Source: Hyphomonas sp. BRH_c22 (lineage in GTDB: Bacteria; Pseudomonadota; Alphaproteobacteria; Caulobacterales; Hyphomonadaceae). Taken from it: 64,000 bases of DNA. Shown piece after piece: positions 35,111 through 45,700 of this stretch. The stretch covers positions 46,259 to 110,258 of the forward strand of contig NZ_LADU01000122.1 of the NCBI RefSeq assembly GCF_000961795.1. The letters run 5' to 3'. Under the pieces are notes generated by a model that saw only the letters and a program-made list of their open reading frames with translations, did no database searches and was not told where the DNA came from. How positions within the stretch are numbered: the stretch's first letter is position 1; every line of letters starts with the position of its first letter. The position numbers and the translations under genes are program-made.

Positions 35111-35271
35111 GAAAAAATCTCGCCTGACCCGCGCTGATCGGATTATCCGGGGCATCTCTACTTGGACATGAAGTTGATTTCATGCAAATTTAGCGGTCAC
35201 AGATAACCATTTTCACAGGCGTTTCGTATAGTACCACAGTCCTCGTACTCGCGTTATACAGGGTCAAGATA

Positions 35272-36642
35272 ATGCTCAACCAATCCTCTCCCATCATTAT
35301 GCTCGAACTCAACGAGCTCTGCCCCCCAATCGTTGATCGGATGATGGCCGCAGGTGAGCTCCCGAACTTCACATGGCTCAAAAGTCAAAGCGACGTGCAT
35401 GTGACTTTCACAGATGACCCAAACCTGGAACCATGGGTGCAATGGGTGACGCTGCATACCGGCCAACCGGAGAGCGTGCATGGCGCAACCGAGCTTGATG
35501 AAGGCCATTTGATCGATACGCCGCGCTTCTGGGACAAGATGGCCGATGAGGGCATAGAGTCCCTGATCTTCGGTTCCATGAATTGCCGCACAGAACGGCC
35601 AGATAAAGTCTGGCTGCTACCAGATCCGTGGTCTGCAGGCGTCAAGGCGACTGACCCGGCTTATCAAGGCTTGCACGACTTCATCAGCTATCACGTCACC
35701 GAGCACACAAACCCGAACGCCAAACAAGGCATGAACGAGATGGCATCGGTAGTGATTTTCCTCCTGTCTCACGGCCTTTCACTCACGACGATCACGGATG
35801 CAGTCTCACAGATTGCGTCTGAGAAAACCAGCAAGACAGACCGCCACTGGCGCCGCGCAATCATTCTGGACCAGCTCCTGTGGGATGTTTTCGAAGCGAC
35901 ATACAAGAAGCGCCGCCCGGATTTCGCGACTTTCTTTGCGAACTCCACCGCCTTCCTGCAGCACCGGTACTGGCGCCATATGTCGCCGGAAAGCTACACG
36001 GTGCGGCCGTCGGATCCGGATATGGCGGCCTATGGCAATGCCATCGAAGAATCCTATCGGCACATGGATCGCATCATCGGTCGCACGCGCAAATTGATCG
36101 GCAAGAACGGCCGCGTCATCTTTGCGACGGCGCTGAGTCAGGAAGCCAATACAAGATACGAGCATATTGGCGGCAAATTCGTCTATCGCCCTCACGATTT
36201 TGGCAAACTGTTTGAGTGGGCCGGAGCACCAAAGGCCAAGTCGTTTGAACCAGTGATGACGCATCAGGCATGGGCGACCTATGACACACAGGAACAAGCG
36301 CAGGCGGCACAGAAGGCCCTCAGCAATATCACATCAAATGGCGCCCCGGTCATGGACTGCCGGGTCATCAAGAACCGCCTGTTTTTCTACAGTAACCTTA
36401 TCTCTGTCGTAGAGGATGGCTTTGAAGTGGTCCACGCCACCGAAGACAAGCGTATCGCTTTCACCGACTTGTTCCTGCTGATCGGTCAGGTGAACAATTC
36501 TCAGCACAATCGTCATGGTTGCTTCTGGCTGCCCAAGGCGGGCAATTTACCTACCGTGCATGAAGGCACGCTTCCATTGGAAGACGCAACGAACCTGATT
36601 ATGGCGCAGCTAACCGGCACAAAACAGCATCAAGCGGCTTAG
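35272..36642 (+). CDS. alkaline-phosphatase-superfamily protein
   Basis: A 456-residue cytosolic-looking protein with the alkaline-phosphatase/phosphodiesterase fold: an N-terminal IIMLELNELCPPIVDRMMAAGELPN block, THFTD-like VTFTDDPNLEPWVQWVTLHTG with the usual catalytic Thr/Ser position, then FFANSTAFLQHRYWRHM, and a NRHGCFWLP block near the end. Similar proteins occur in polysaccharide gene clusters and may transfer or remove phospho-groups. No signal peptide. It stands just before an SGNH/acyltransferase cluster. Confidence 0.65.
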   Translation: MLNQSSPIIMLELNELCPPIVDRMMAAGELPNFTWLKSQSDVHVTFTDDPNLEPWVQWVTLHTGQPESVHGATELDEGHLIDTPRFWDKMADEGIESLIFGSMNCRTERPDKVWLLPDPWSAGVKATDPAYQGLHDFISYHVTEHTNPNAKQGMNEMASVVIFLLSHGLSLTTITDAVSQIASEKTSKTDRHWRRAIILDQLLWDVFEATYKKRRPDFATFFANSTAFLQHRYWRHMSPESYTVRPSDPDMAAYGNAIEESYRHMDRIIGRTRKLIGKNGRVIFATALSQEANTRYEHIGGKFVYRPHDFGKLFEWAGAPKAKSFEPVMTHQAWATYDTQEQAQAAQKALSNITSNGAPVMDCRVIKNRLFFYSNLISVVEDGFEVVHATEDKRIAFTDLFLLIGQVNNSQHNRHGCFWLPKAGNLPTVHEGTLPLEDATNLIMAQLTGTKQHQAA

Positions 36643-36726
36643 ATGCGAGCTTTCAACAGGTTGTCCATCCGGGGCTGATCGAGAGGACTGGCGTTACCAC
36701 ACTTCACTCACCTCAGGAGACCCTGA

Positions 36727-36790
36727 ATGAAGTTGCACAAGAATGCCCGTCTGGCGCGGTCCGTCGAGAGAAGTTGGCACTGAACGGGTC
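36727..36790 (+). pseudogene. IS481-type transposase N-terminal scrap
   Basis: The short frame MKLHKNARLARSVERSW copies the start of IS481-family transposases (M-x-hydrophobic-HKNARLTP...), with the typical CAGGAGACC ribosome site, then breaks. It is too short to be functional. Confidence 0.55.
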
Positions 36791-36804
36791 CCGTGGCCGG
36801 TTGA

Positions 36805-37020
36805 GCTCTTCCCGGGCAGCGCACCCTGCAACATCGTTCATATCCGTGAACAGGTTCCAGCATTCTTCAGGTGTGAAGAAGGAGTAGATCTTGCCAACAG
36901 CTATGACGATCTCTTCAAAGGTTTGGCGGCGACCGCTCGCAAGTGAGCCTTCAGTTTCGAGAAGGCCATCTCGATCGGGTTCCGGTCGGAGGAGTATTCA
37001 GGCAGGAACCGGAACCATGC
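36805..37020 (-). pseudogene. IS630-type transposase C-terminal remnant
   Basis: The complement encodes FRFLPEYSSDRNPIEMAFSK, then LKAHLRAVAAK, and, after a one-base frameshift, EEIVIAVGKIYSFFTPEEC. This is the C-terminal end of an IS630 transposase with its DDE_3 glutamate (NPIE). No N-terminal part remains. The neighbouring bases 37021-37189 show no clear gene. Confidence 0.7.
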
Positions 37021-37189
37021 GACGCCACCTCTCTGATCGGTGGCGCGTTTGCTGCGGGCGTCGTGCAACGCCAGGCGCGCGCTTCATCTGCGGCCAAGAT
37101 GCGCGCTACAATGGAGCACCCGGCTGCCAAACAGAGTTTCAGGTCGTGGCACTGACGCGCGATTCATTCAAAGGGATCGGCCCCAAGGC

Positions 37190-37987
37190 TTAAGGTGTTT
37201 GCTTCCAAAGCCCATGTCGGGCCAACGCGTCCGAGACTAGCGCCGACCAGACGTCGTATCCTCTCTCGTTGAGGTGCACGCCATCGGTTGTATAAGCGGC
37301 GTTCAGGAATCCGTTCCGGTCGACCATCAGCGCGTAAGTATCCAGAAGCGTATACCCGGCTTTGTCGCTTTCGGACTTGAGGAGGGCGTTGATTGTGCGC
37401 ACCTTCTTGTTAGGTGCCGCGCCCCAGTTTAGTGGCGCGCCGGTCACGGGGAAGATGGTCTGCACAAAGATCAGCGAGCCGGGGCTTTGTGTGCGGATCC
37501 GATCGGCGATCTTCAGAATGTTTGACGCAGTAGTTTCGGGCGAATTGCCCGACCACAAGTCATTCGTCCCGATTAGCAAAAAAACGGCCCTGGGGCGGAT
37601 GGCGATGATTTCGTCCAGCCTTAGTAACAGACCATCGGACGTATCCCAGCTTATGCCGCGGTTTCGGAGAACCAGATTATTTGCGACCGCCTCATTCCAT
37701 ACGTGAAGTTCGGTCAGGCTATCGCCAAGCATCACAATTTCCCGGCAGTTCAGCGGCGCTTCCGAGAAGTCCTCGAGACGTTCGCTGAAGTGCCGCTGTG
37801 CAGTTGGCGTCAGGGAAGAGGCAAATTCGGGGTCGATCAGAAAGGCGTCGGCGGGAATTTCCTGGCAGCCATCCAGTACCAGTTGTGCCGAAGGCGCCCT
37901 GCGCGCTTCCGCGGACAATCCGTTAGCGACAAGTAGCGCGGTGAGTGCAAGAACCCGAACGAGGTAAGCGCATTCCTGTCTGTTCAT
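37190..37987 (-). CDS. SGNH/GDSL hydrolase, secreted
   Basis: About 265 residues from the ATG at 37987 (MNRQECAYLVRVLALTALLVANGLSA, signal peptide). SGNH blocks: MLGDSLTE (catalytic Ser), NRGISWDT (Gly), LIGTNDLWSG (Asn) and DGVHLNERGY (Asp-x-x-His). Such hydrolases deacetylate or esterify envelope glycans and lipids. It is divergent from the polysaccharide ligase gene. A longer frame to 38230 has no better start. Confidence 0.85.
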   Translation of the reverse strand: MNRQECAYLVRVLALTALLVANGLSAEARRAPSAQLVLDGCQEIPADAFLIDPEFASSLTPTAQRHFSERLEDFSEAPLNCREIVMLGDSLTELHVWNEAVANNLVLRNRGISWDTSDGLLLRLDEIIAIRPRAVFLLIGTNDLWSGNSPETTASNILKIADRIRTQSPGSLIFVQTIFPVTGAPLNWGAAPNKKVRTINALLKSESDKAGYTLLDTYALMVDRNGFLNAAYTTDGVHLNERGYDVWSALVSDALARHGLWKQTP

Positions 37988-38224
37988 TTGGTCGCCCAAT
38001 GCGCAACTTCTCTGCGACAAAATCCATTCACAGTGGATGTAGATAGTGAGCTTGACATTCATCGTCAACACTGAGATCCGGCGACGGACCATACGGCAAT
38101 GACATGTGACGAACCTGGTATTAACGCCGGGTTCTGCAGAAGCGTCCCTGCCTTGCAGGCACTGGCCTCGTATGGCATGGAGCTTGCAGACGTTTCGTGG
38201 TCTTGGACGGTGACTGGAAACCAA

Positions 38225-39502
38225 ATGCAAATGGAAATCAGCCTCCAGCCGGCACGTAGCGTCATACCGGTCAAAATCTACGAGTCAGAGCGCAAGGCCG
38301 CTATCTGGGAGCAGGCACTGCTGGCTGTCTGGTTTTTCGCGGTTTCCCTTCCGGTGCTCGAATTGGGGCCAATCCGCTTCGTTTGCATCGCCGCAATACT
38401 CTCTGTCTTCGCCTGGCACTTTCGTGAAACGATGCCGATGTTGCTGCGGAGTTGGCCGCTCCTTATCGTCCCGGTGATGGGCCTTCTGTCGATTTTCTGG
38501 ACAGGATACCCGGGCAAAGCCATTCCAATAGCCATCCTCCTTCTTCTAACGCCGATTTTGCTGGTCACGATTGCTTCGCGCTTGCGTCCGGCTGAATTCT
38601 TTCGGGTGATGATGCTTGGCGGAACGCTCGCAGTGCTCTACTGCATCCCCTACATTCCAACCTTGCCCGAAGGCGGGCCCTACGACCAGAAGAACGTCCT
38701 CGCCTATCAGATGATGCTTGTGACGCTGGTCTCGTTCACGACTTTCCTGAATACGAACGAACACACGATCGTGCGGTTGATTGCCCTGGCGACAACGGTG
38801 GTCGCATTCTCGTTTCAGCTGATCGCGGATTCGGCCACCTCACTGGTCCTGGCTCTGCTTGGCGGAACCTTTTTGATTGCGGTGAAGACGTTCTGGGTCC
38901 CTGCGGAAAAGGTCGCTGATCTAAGGTTTGTGATCTTTTCTGTCGCGCTGATCTTGATCTTGTTGGTGGCGCTGGTCGTGTCGATGATGCCGCAGATCAC
39001 CCTTCTGTCCGACTTTTTGAATCTCGTCGGCAAGGATTCGACGCTAACCGGCCGTACCGATATCTGGATCGGGGCGGAGATGGCTGCGGCCGAGCGTCCA
39101 TGGACCGGACTCGGGCTTGCGGGCTTCTGGCAGCCCGACACGGGTCTCGCCGTGACGCTCAATGAGCTCACGCATACACCCCCGGGCCTGCCCATTTCGT
39201 TTCACAGCGCGTTCTGGGAAATTCGCGTCCACCTTGGCTTTATTGGCCTCGGCTTCATGATCTTCGCGATAGCATGGTCGGGTTTCCGCACTGTGCGCCT
39301 GTGGCTCCAGGAGGGATCGCTCGCTAATTCGGCGTTGATGCTGTTCTTCTTCATCATCCTGGTGTCGTCCTTCACCGAGTCATATGCGGCGCTATCCTTC
39401 AGTCCGATAGTGGCGCTCCTGTATTTTGGCGGACTTGCGGCATTCAGGAGCGGTGAGCGAAAGTTCATCGGTTCAGGTAATCTGGTGGAGACAGACGCAT
39501 GA
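38225..39502 (+). CDS. O-antigen ligase/polymerase-like membrane protein
   Basis: About 425 residues with at least ten membrane segments. The Wzy_C/WaaL-type periplasmic loop and following motif are seen in DSTLTGRTDIWIGAEMAAAERPW, GLGLAGFWQPDTGL and PISFHSAFWEIRVHLGFIG. It joins or polymerises undecaprenyl-linked glycan. Start is uncertain; ATG at 38225 or 38231 are preferred over the long frame from 38099. Its stop overlaps the next start (ATGA). Confidence 0.8.
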   Translation: MQMEISLQPARSVIPVKIYESERKAAIWEQALLAVWFFAVSLPVLELGPIRFVCIAAILSVFAWHFRETMPMLLRSWPLLIVPVMGLLSIFWTGYPGKAIPIAILLLLTPILLVTIASRLRPAEFFRVMMLGGTLAVLYCIPYIPTLPEGGPYDQKNVLAYQMMLVTLVSFTTFLNTNEHTIVRLIALATTVVAFSFQLIADSATSLVLALLGGTFLIAVKTFWVPAEKVADLRFVIFSVALILILLVALVVSMMPQITLLSDFLNLVGKDSTLTGRTDIWIGAEMAAAERPWTGLGLAGFWQPDTGLAVTLNELTHTPPGLPISFHSAFWEIRVHLGFIGLGFMIFAIAWSGFRTVRLWLQEGSLANSALMLFFFIILVSSFTESYAALSFSPIVALLYFGGLAAFRSGERKFIGSGNLVETDA

Positions 39503-40239
39503 GTATGTCCGCATTTTCGATGCTCCAGCTGTTTCTCAGGCTTGGTTCGCTCGCACTTCTCTTGGGATTGACGCCGGCATGTTCTGCAGAGTCAGCTGAA
39601 TTTGAGGGCCGCGAAATCTTCGTCATCGGCGACTCGATATCGACCGGCTATGGCGCGCTTGGGCATGGACCCAATTGCGAGGCGACGCCGGAAACAAACG
39701 CACCAGACCGGACCTATGCGGTACTGCTTGCAAAACAGCTGAAAGCCAAGCTGATCGTCGATGCGGTCGGGGGTCGCGGCCTCGTTCACAACGTCGAGGG
39801 CCAAAACGCCCCAACCGTGCGGGCCAAACTGATTGACGATCCTCAGATTCGGGCCGGGCCCTACAGCCATTTGGATCCCGCGCTCGTGATTGTGCATATC
39901 GGCACCAACGATCATTATCAGAACGATCCTGGTCCAGAATTCGAAACGGCCTACGAAACACTTCTGGAAGTGATAGCAGGAGCTTATCCCGACGCGCGCA
40001 TCTTGAGCCTTTTCGGGCCTGCGCTGTACGGTGAAGATGCGGCGCGCGCGACCGGGTCTATCCATCGGGCAATCGATGCGGCGACCAGAAAGACCCATCG
40101 CGATATCCAGTTTCTGCACCTGAGCTATGACGACGATCCGGTGACCGCAATTGGCTGCCAGTGGCATCCCGGAACAAGCACCCATGAAAAGATGGCGAAA
40201 GCGATTGCCGTTATGCTGGCAGAAACAGCCCGGCCTTGA
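39499..40239 (+). CDS. SGNH hydrolase lipoprotein, CE2-like
   Basis: A 246-residue predicted lipoprotein (LLLGLTPA-C). SGNH blocks: FVIGDSISTGYG (Ser), VGGRGL (Gly), VHIGTNDH (Asn) and, near the end, GCQWHPGTSTHEKMA, the CDWHPnxxxH pattern of carbohydrate esterase family 2. It probably removes acetyl groups from a glycan. It overlaps both neighbours by four bases. Confidence 0.85.
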   Translation: MSMSAFSMLQLFLRLGSLALLLGLTPACSAESAEFEGREIFVIGDSISTGYGALGHGPNCEATPETNAPDRTYAVLLAKQLKAKLIVDAVGGRGLVHNVEGQNAPTVRAKLIDDPQIRAGPYSHLDPALVIVHIGTNDHYQNDPGPEFETAYETLLEVIAGAYPDARILSLFGPALYGEDAARATGSIHRAIDAATRKTHRDIQFLHLSYDDDPVTAIGCQWHPGTSTHEKMAKAIAVMLAETARP

Positions 40240-41300
40240 GCGAACGCCCCGCATCACCGGAGAGCGGACGCGTTCAGATCGATTCGCTGCAAATCCTGCG
40301 CGCCGCCGCCGCAAGCAGCGTTCTGCTATTTCACTACTTTCTATACCTGTATCTTGAATTCGGGTTGTTCGGCGGAAACCTCTTCGAGGTCGGCGCGTTT
40401 GGTGTCGATATCTTTTTCGTCGTCAGCGGCTTCATAATCTGCTTTGCGGGCCAGAATGAAACCTCGCCAGTGCGCTTCATGGTGAAGCGCATGAGCCGCA
40501 TTCTGCCGCTCTATTACCTTCTGACCCTCTGCGTCTTTGTGGTCGCGCTCATCGCGCCGCACCTGCTTTATTCGACGACGGCGAACGTCGAGAACTTGCT
40601 ACGATCCCTGTTGTTTATCCCTTACGCCAAGGAGAATGGTCTGGTGCAGCCGCTGCTGTTCCTGGGCTGGACGCTCAATTACGAGATGTTCTTCTACGTC
40701 ATATTCTCGCTTTGCATGCTTGCCGGGCACCACCGCATTTTCGCGGTGCTCGCGGTGATTGTCGCGCTCGTCGTCTTTGGCTGGCTTGCGACGCCAGAAT
40801 CTGTTCCGGTCCGCTTTTTCACGTCCGGCATCATGCTGAACTTTGCCTGGGGCTGTGTCGTCTACCTCGTCTATGAGCGCGCGCCAGAGTTGCTCAAGCT
40901 AGCGCGCCCGCTCTGGCTGCTCGCAGTCGCTGCGATCCTCGTCCAGAACTGGGTGCCGCTCCCTCTGCCGCGTGAATTTGCGTTTGGCCTTCCTTCGATG
41001 GTGCTACTTGCCGGCCTTCTGACAATGCCCGTTGGGAAGGGGCGCATCTCGAAGTTTTTCGTCACGCTCGGCGATGCCTCCTACTCGCTCTATCTCATTC
41101 ACCCCTACATCCTACAGACCCTGTTCAAGGTCGCGATCCCGGTGCTTGGCGTCAACTGGGTATCGATCAGCCTTTCGAGCCTCTTGGCCGGCCTGATGAC
41201 CGTCGGGGTCTCCATCTTCGTATTCCGCCTGGTGGAGCGCCCGACGAATCAATGGCTGCGCGCCTGTCTTCTGGCTTTTGACCGGAAGGTGCAGGCCTGA
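40236..41300 (+). CDS. acyltransferase 3 family membrane protein
   Basis: A 354-residue protein with about ten membrane helices. AT3 features: LQILRAAAASSVLLFHYF with the conserved RA...H, GVDIFFVVSGFIICF, and the C-terminal ASYSLYLIHPYIL motif. It moves acyl groups to glycans at the membrane. Starts with TTG overlapping the previous stop (TTGA), so it is translationally coupled to the CE2-like esterase, a gene with the opposite chemistry. Confidence 0.88.
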   Translation: MSERPASPESGRVQIDSLQILRAAAASSVLLFHYFLYLYLEFGLFGGNLFEVGAFGVDIFFVVSGFIICFAGQNETSPVRFMVKRMSRILPLYYLLTLCVFVVALIAPHLLYSTTANVENLLRSLLFIPYAKENGLVQPLLFLGWTLNYEMFFYVIFSLCMLAGHHRIFAVLAVIVALVVFGWLATPESVPVRFFTSGIMLNFAWGCVVYLVYERAPELLKLARPLWLLAVAAILVQNWVPLPLPREFAFGLPSMVLLAGLLTMPVGKGRISKFFVTLGDASYSLYLIHPYILQTLFKVAIPVLGVNWVSISLSSLLAGLMTVGVSIFVFRLVERPTNQWLRACLLAFDRKVQA

Positions 41301-41449
41301 GTGGGGAGCTCGGAGTGCCGGAAACCGCTGCTTTGGCGGGCTGTTTCGGACGTGCCTCTGGCCCTTTTTGGAACAGTTCTTGCAGTCATTTGAAGCGCCA
41401 GCCTGTACAGACCTCAGCGCCGCGCATTAACACTCACCAAGCCCGTAGA

Positions 41450-42682
41450 ATGCAGCCAGAAATCAAGTCGGACCCCGCGATGCTCCTCAATCACTTGCAA
41501 CCGTCCAAGGTTTTCCAGCGGAGCATAAATCCGGCGAATTACCGCCCGGAGATCGACGGTCTGCGCTTCTTCGCGATCATGAACGTCATGATCGGGCATT
41601 TGCTCGAGCGGGTTGAACGGTTCTGGATCGCGCCCAATCCGCAGCTCGACAACGGCCCGATCAACGCGGTACTGCACTTCTTCGCCAGCCCAAACCAGGG
41701 TGTGCTTCTGTTCTTTGCGATCAGCGGGTTCATCATCGCGAAGCAGATGCAGGATGTCGCGGCCGGCCGATTCGATTCGGCCTTTGTGACCAAATATTAT
41801 GTCCGGCGCATCACGCGGATATTCCCGCCCTATTATTTCATTATCTTCAGCACGTTCTGCGTTTATTTCTTCCTCGGTCTGCAGCCGTCGGGGCTTAACC
41901 GGTCGGCGATATCAGATGTGTCCCTGCCGCACAGCCTCCTGGCCAGCGTGTTTTATGTCCACGGCGCGGTCTTCGACTCCCTGCCACGTCTCTACGCGCT
42001 GGGCTGGTCCCTCGAAGTAGAAGTTCAGTTTTACGTTCTCGCGCCGCTGATCTTCCTCACCCTGTTTCGCGGCGACGATCGCGCCGCGCCCTGGCGCTTT
42101 GCAGCGATGCTCGCCGTGTTCTTCGCCGTCTCCTTCGTGGCAATCAACAAGATCGTTCCGGTCAACTCGTTCACCATCCTGTCCTACATCGTCTATTTCG
42201 GGGTCGGCATAATGCTGGCGCGGCATGAGGGCGCCTTCCGGCGGGCCTTCGCCCTGATCGGATCGCGCGCCAGCCTTGTGCTTGGCACGGCAACCGTGCT
42301 GGGCATGTTCTGGCTGGGCACCGCGCATTTTGAGCCGCTCGCGATGACGCTGTTCAGCTGGGCGTTCAGCCTCGGCATCATCGTCATCCTGTTCGGGCTG
42401 GCCTTCCAGCCGGATACGTTGTTCGGGCGTTTCTGCCGCTTGCCTTACATTACGTATATCGGGCTGGCCTGTTACTCGCTTTACCTGGTTCACCTGCAGC
42501 TCTTCCACATCGCGGCCCAGATCTTCGCCAGGTTCGTTCCGATCAACTATTTTACGCTGTTCGGCGGTTTCGCTCTGATCATGTTGGCCGGGCTCATTGC
42601 AGGATACGCATTCTTCGTGCTGGTCGAAAAGCCCTTCGCGTCATGGCGGCCATCTTCGTTGAAGGCCCGGAAAACGACCTGA
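41450..42682 (+). CDS. second acyltransferase 3 family protein
   Basis: About 410 residues from the ATG at 41450 (MQPEIKSDPAML); a longer frame from 41315 and an ATG at 41480 are also possible. AT3 motifs: YRPEIDGLRFFAIMNVMIGH with the catalytic His, GVLLFFAISGFIIA, YYVRRITRIFPPYY, YALGWSLEVEVQFYVL and CYSLYLVHLQLF. It probably acylates the same polysaccharide as the neighbour gene. Confidence 0.87.
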   Translation: MQPEIKSDPAMLLNHLQPSKVFQRSINPANYRPEIDGLRFFAIMNVMIGHLLERVERFWIAPNPQLDNGPINAVLHFFASPNQGVLLFFAISGFIIAKQMQDVAAGRFDSAFVTKYYVRRITRIFPPYYFIIFSTFCVYFFLGLQPSGLNRSAISDVSLPHSLLASVFYVHGAVFDSLPRLYALGWSLEVEVQFYVLAPLIFLTLFRGDDRAAPWRFAAMLAVFFAVSFVAINKIVPVNSFTILSYIVYFGVGIMLARHEGAFRRAFALIGSRASLVLGTATVLGMFWLGTAHFEPLAMTLFSWAFSLGIIVILFGLAFQPDTLFGRFCRLPYITYIGLACYSLYLVHLQLFHIAAQIFARFVPINYFTLFGGFALIMLAGLIAGYAFFVLVEKPFASWRPSSLKARKTT

Positions 42683-42770
42683 TGTTCATTTCCCAAAAAG
42701 CTCTGGCCTACTGAAGACCCCGAAAGGTCTGACGTCGTCGCCCACCCTCGGACAGACCAACCAGAACGCG

Positions 42771-45700
42771 CTATTCGAACGACTCGTCAGGAATAGGCGG
42801 CAGCTCCGAGGGGATCGGTTCGTCCGGCAGGCGTGGTTTAGCCTCGGGAATTTTGGTGTCGGACGGATTCTCGAATATGCGCCGGATGACGCCCGGTGCG
42901 AGTGCTGACAGCGGATTGACTGACACATTGGCTTTCTCGAGCGTTCCACTGACTGCGTAGGTGAGTGAAAACACGCCTTCGCCATCCCGGCCAACCACAA
43001 GGTCGCCGATGATCGGAATCCCGCCGAGCGCCGAGTTCATGCCAAAACTGGGCACAAGGACACCGTTGAACTCGATTGTCCCATCGTCCCCCTGGATGAA
43101 ACCACTCGTCGTTAACCCAAGCGCCGGCCCCTGCGCCTTGGCACCCGTCACGACATAGCGGCCATTCGCCAATTTCAAAGGCACATCGATGCGGGAGAAG
43201 AGAACGCCTTCGCCTCCCAATGTATCTGCCAGTCCCCTGAGGGACGCCAGTGAAAGAATTTGTGTCAGAAATGGAGCGTTCCGCATTCGCACATCCGTGA
43301 GAACGATATCAAAGTCGGCCGGTGAACCATCCTTGGTGAATTTTCCGGTCAGGTCGAGATTGCCACCCTCCAGAAAGTCGGCGCCGATCCAGGCCTGCGC
43401 CATAAATCCTGCATTTCCACTCGTAATGTTCACCGTCGCCCCGTCCGGTAAGGTCGCATCGTATGTCGCAGAAAATGGAGAACCGTCATCGGCCTTGCCG
43501 GTGGCAGTAAAAATGGAGAGCCCCGTGGATCCTGTCTTGGCCATCAGCTTCGCCTCGCGCATGTCCAGCCCAGGCCGAAGCGTCAGAGCTTCAAGGTTGG
43601 CGCTAATGTCAAGAGGCGTCTTGTTGCCAGCATCCGCGCTTCCTGCCGCCCCCAGACCTGACATAACACCGGACAAATCCAGATAGGATCCGTCCAGTTT
43701 GACAATCAAGCCCCCAACCTGGGCCCGCGCGATATCACCCCCAAAATCGGCCTTGTTCTTGAGGTACGCCCGTCTCACAATCGCTGAAACAAGCTTTGAA
43801 TCCTCGCTGAGCATATATTCACCATCAAGGCGCGCGTTTTCCGACGTGAACAGGACCGTCGATCTCGACAGGCTGCCGACTTTCTCAAACTGAATGGATG
43901 CCTTGGCTGGAACGCCTTTCGGCTTCACCCATCCAATCTCGGAAATATCCAGACGGGCCTCACCGAGGTCAAGCGACGTGTCGGCAGAAATCAGGTCATC
44001 TCCGGCGACCCGCGCCTGAAGTTCTATCGGGATCTCTCCAGACAGATAGGCGCGCCCCAGCACCCCGAAACGATTGAGAAGATCCGGTGTCACAACCGCC
44101 GTTGCCGACAGGTTTGATGGCTGGTCGCCGTCATTGAACGCATCGCGCCATGTAAACTGGACCGGCGACGGCCCAAGATCACCAAACCCGCTGACCGTGA
44201 CACCCGCCTGACTGGCGTCGATCCTGAAGCTTCCCTTTGTGAGATCAAATCCCAGTGCAGCCTGCTTTAACCCACCCTGGGTCACCGTCCCCAAAGCGGA
44301 GAATCGAACATCCTCGTACGGCACATTATCAAGCGCCGGACGGAACATTTCGAAAGCCATCTCGGCATCACCCGTGAGCCTGCCCGGGTCAAACTCGATC
44401 TTGAATCGCGATTCAACGAGCGTCTTCATGATGTTTTTCGCAGGACCGCGTCCCTTCGCGAAGACCCTGAACGGAACACCTCGCGGATTGAAGGCCGGGA
44501 AATCGACGAGACCTTCATCCAGGGACCACCCACCGTATTCTCCGCTGTCAAGGACAACCTTGAACCCATTTCCGGTAAGGCGCCCCTTGCCGGTTGCATT
44601 TTCGACGGCCGGCAAGTCGTCGAGAAACCGAACGGACGCGTCGCGAACCTCAAAGTCCAACGTCAGATTTTCATCCTTTAAATAGCCCTCGGCGAAGCTG
44701 TCGCGCAGCAGGTCCATGTGTCCCTCTACCGACGACGCAACACCGGACGTGATCCGATTGGCCGCATACCGCCGGGCACCCGCTCCGAGACCGACTGGCC
44801 AGAAAGCCAATACCGTTTCCCGGCGAATATCACCCTGAGACGCGATGTCGAAACTCCCAATCACCGGTGGCTCGCCCTCCTGTCTGTCTGGTGTGAGTAC
44901 GATCGAGCCGTAAGCCGTGAGTCGATCGCCGCCAGTCGTAAAATCGACCACAGCGTCCCGAAGCGCAAAACGCGACAGATCCACCTCTCCTTCGATACTG
45001 ATTTTCTCGAGCGGAATGACGCTTTCAAAGGCCGGTGTAAAATCGAGCTGCATGGCAGGACTGGTCAGATTGAACTTGTGAAAACCCTGCCCCTTCATTG
45101 CATCCTGTATGTTCAGCAACGCGCGGCCCTTAAGCGGACCTGCGCGGTTACTGCTGGCTTCCAGTGTCAGCCCATCCGTTCCAGAATTGTATGCCGCCTT
45201 CAAGCCGAAATCCTGAACGTCGAACTCATTGCTGCCCAAAGGCAACCGGCCTTCTCCCGCAGCGATATCTACCAGTATCTGCTCGACACCGACGTCTCTT
45301 GAGACGTCGAACGACACGGCAACGTTTGCCGGTAGTCCATCAAACCGGTCACGGCTCATGCCGAGCCGGACCGCGAGATCTCCCAGAGGCCACTTCGCCA
45401 CGGCAAATTCTGCCTTCAGATGATTGCCAAGGTTTGATGTTGCGAGCGTTGCTGCCAACCCGGCTGGTAAACCTTCGCCAACGCCACTGCCCGAGATCGC
45501 CAGGACGATCCCGCCTGCTTCGCGGGCAAGACGCCCTTTCGCCGCTCGTAACGTCAGCAGGTTCTTTTCGTCTGCGTCCCGAACATGCACTTCAAATTGA
45601 TCGAACGATACGCGCTCCAGATCGACGACCGTTTCGGCCTGTTCCAGCGCGACAAGCAATTGAGGCAACACGTCATTGGCGCGCTCCAGCCATTCTGCTG

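Noticed and set aside
36743..37193. Plus-strand frames between the phosphatase-like gene and the SGNH gene
   Set aside because: The region is explained by an IS481 scrap and an antisense IS630 C-terminal remnant; the plus frames show no family.
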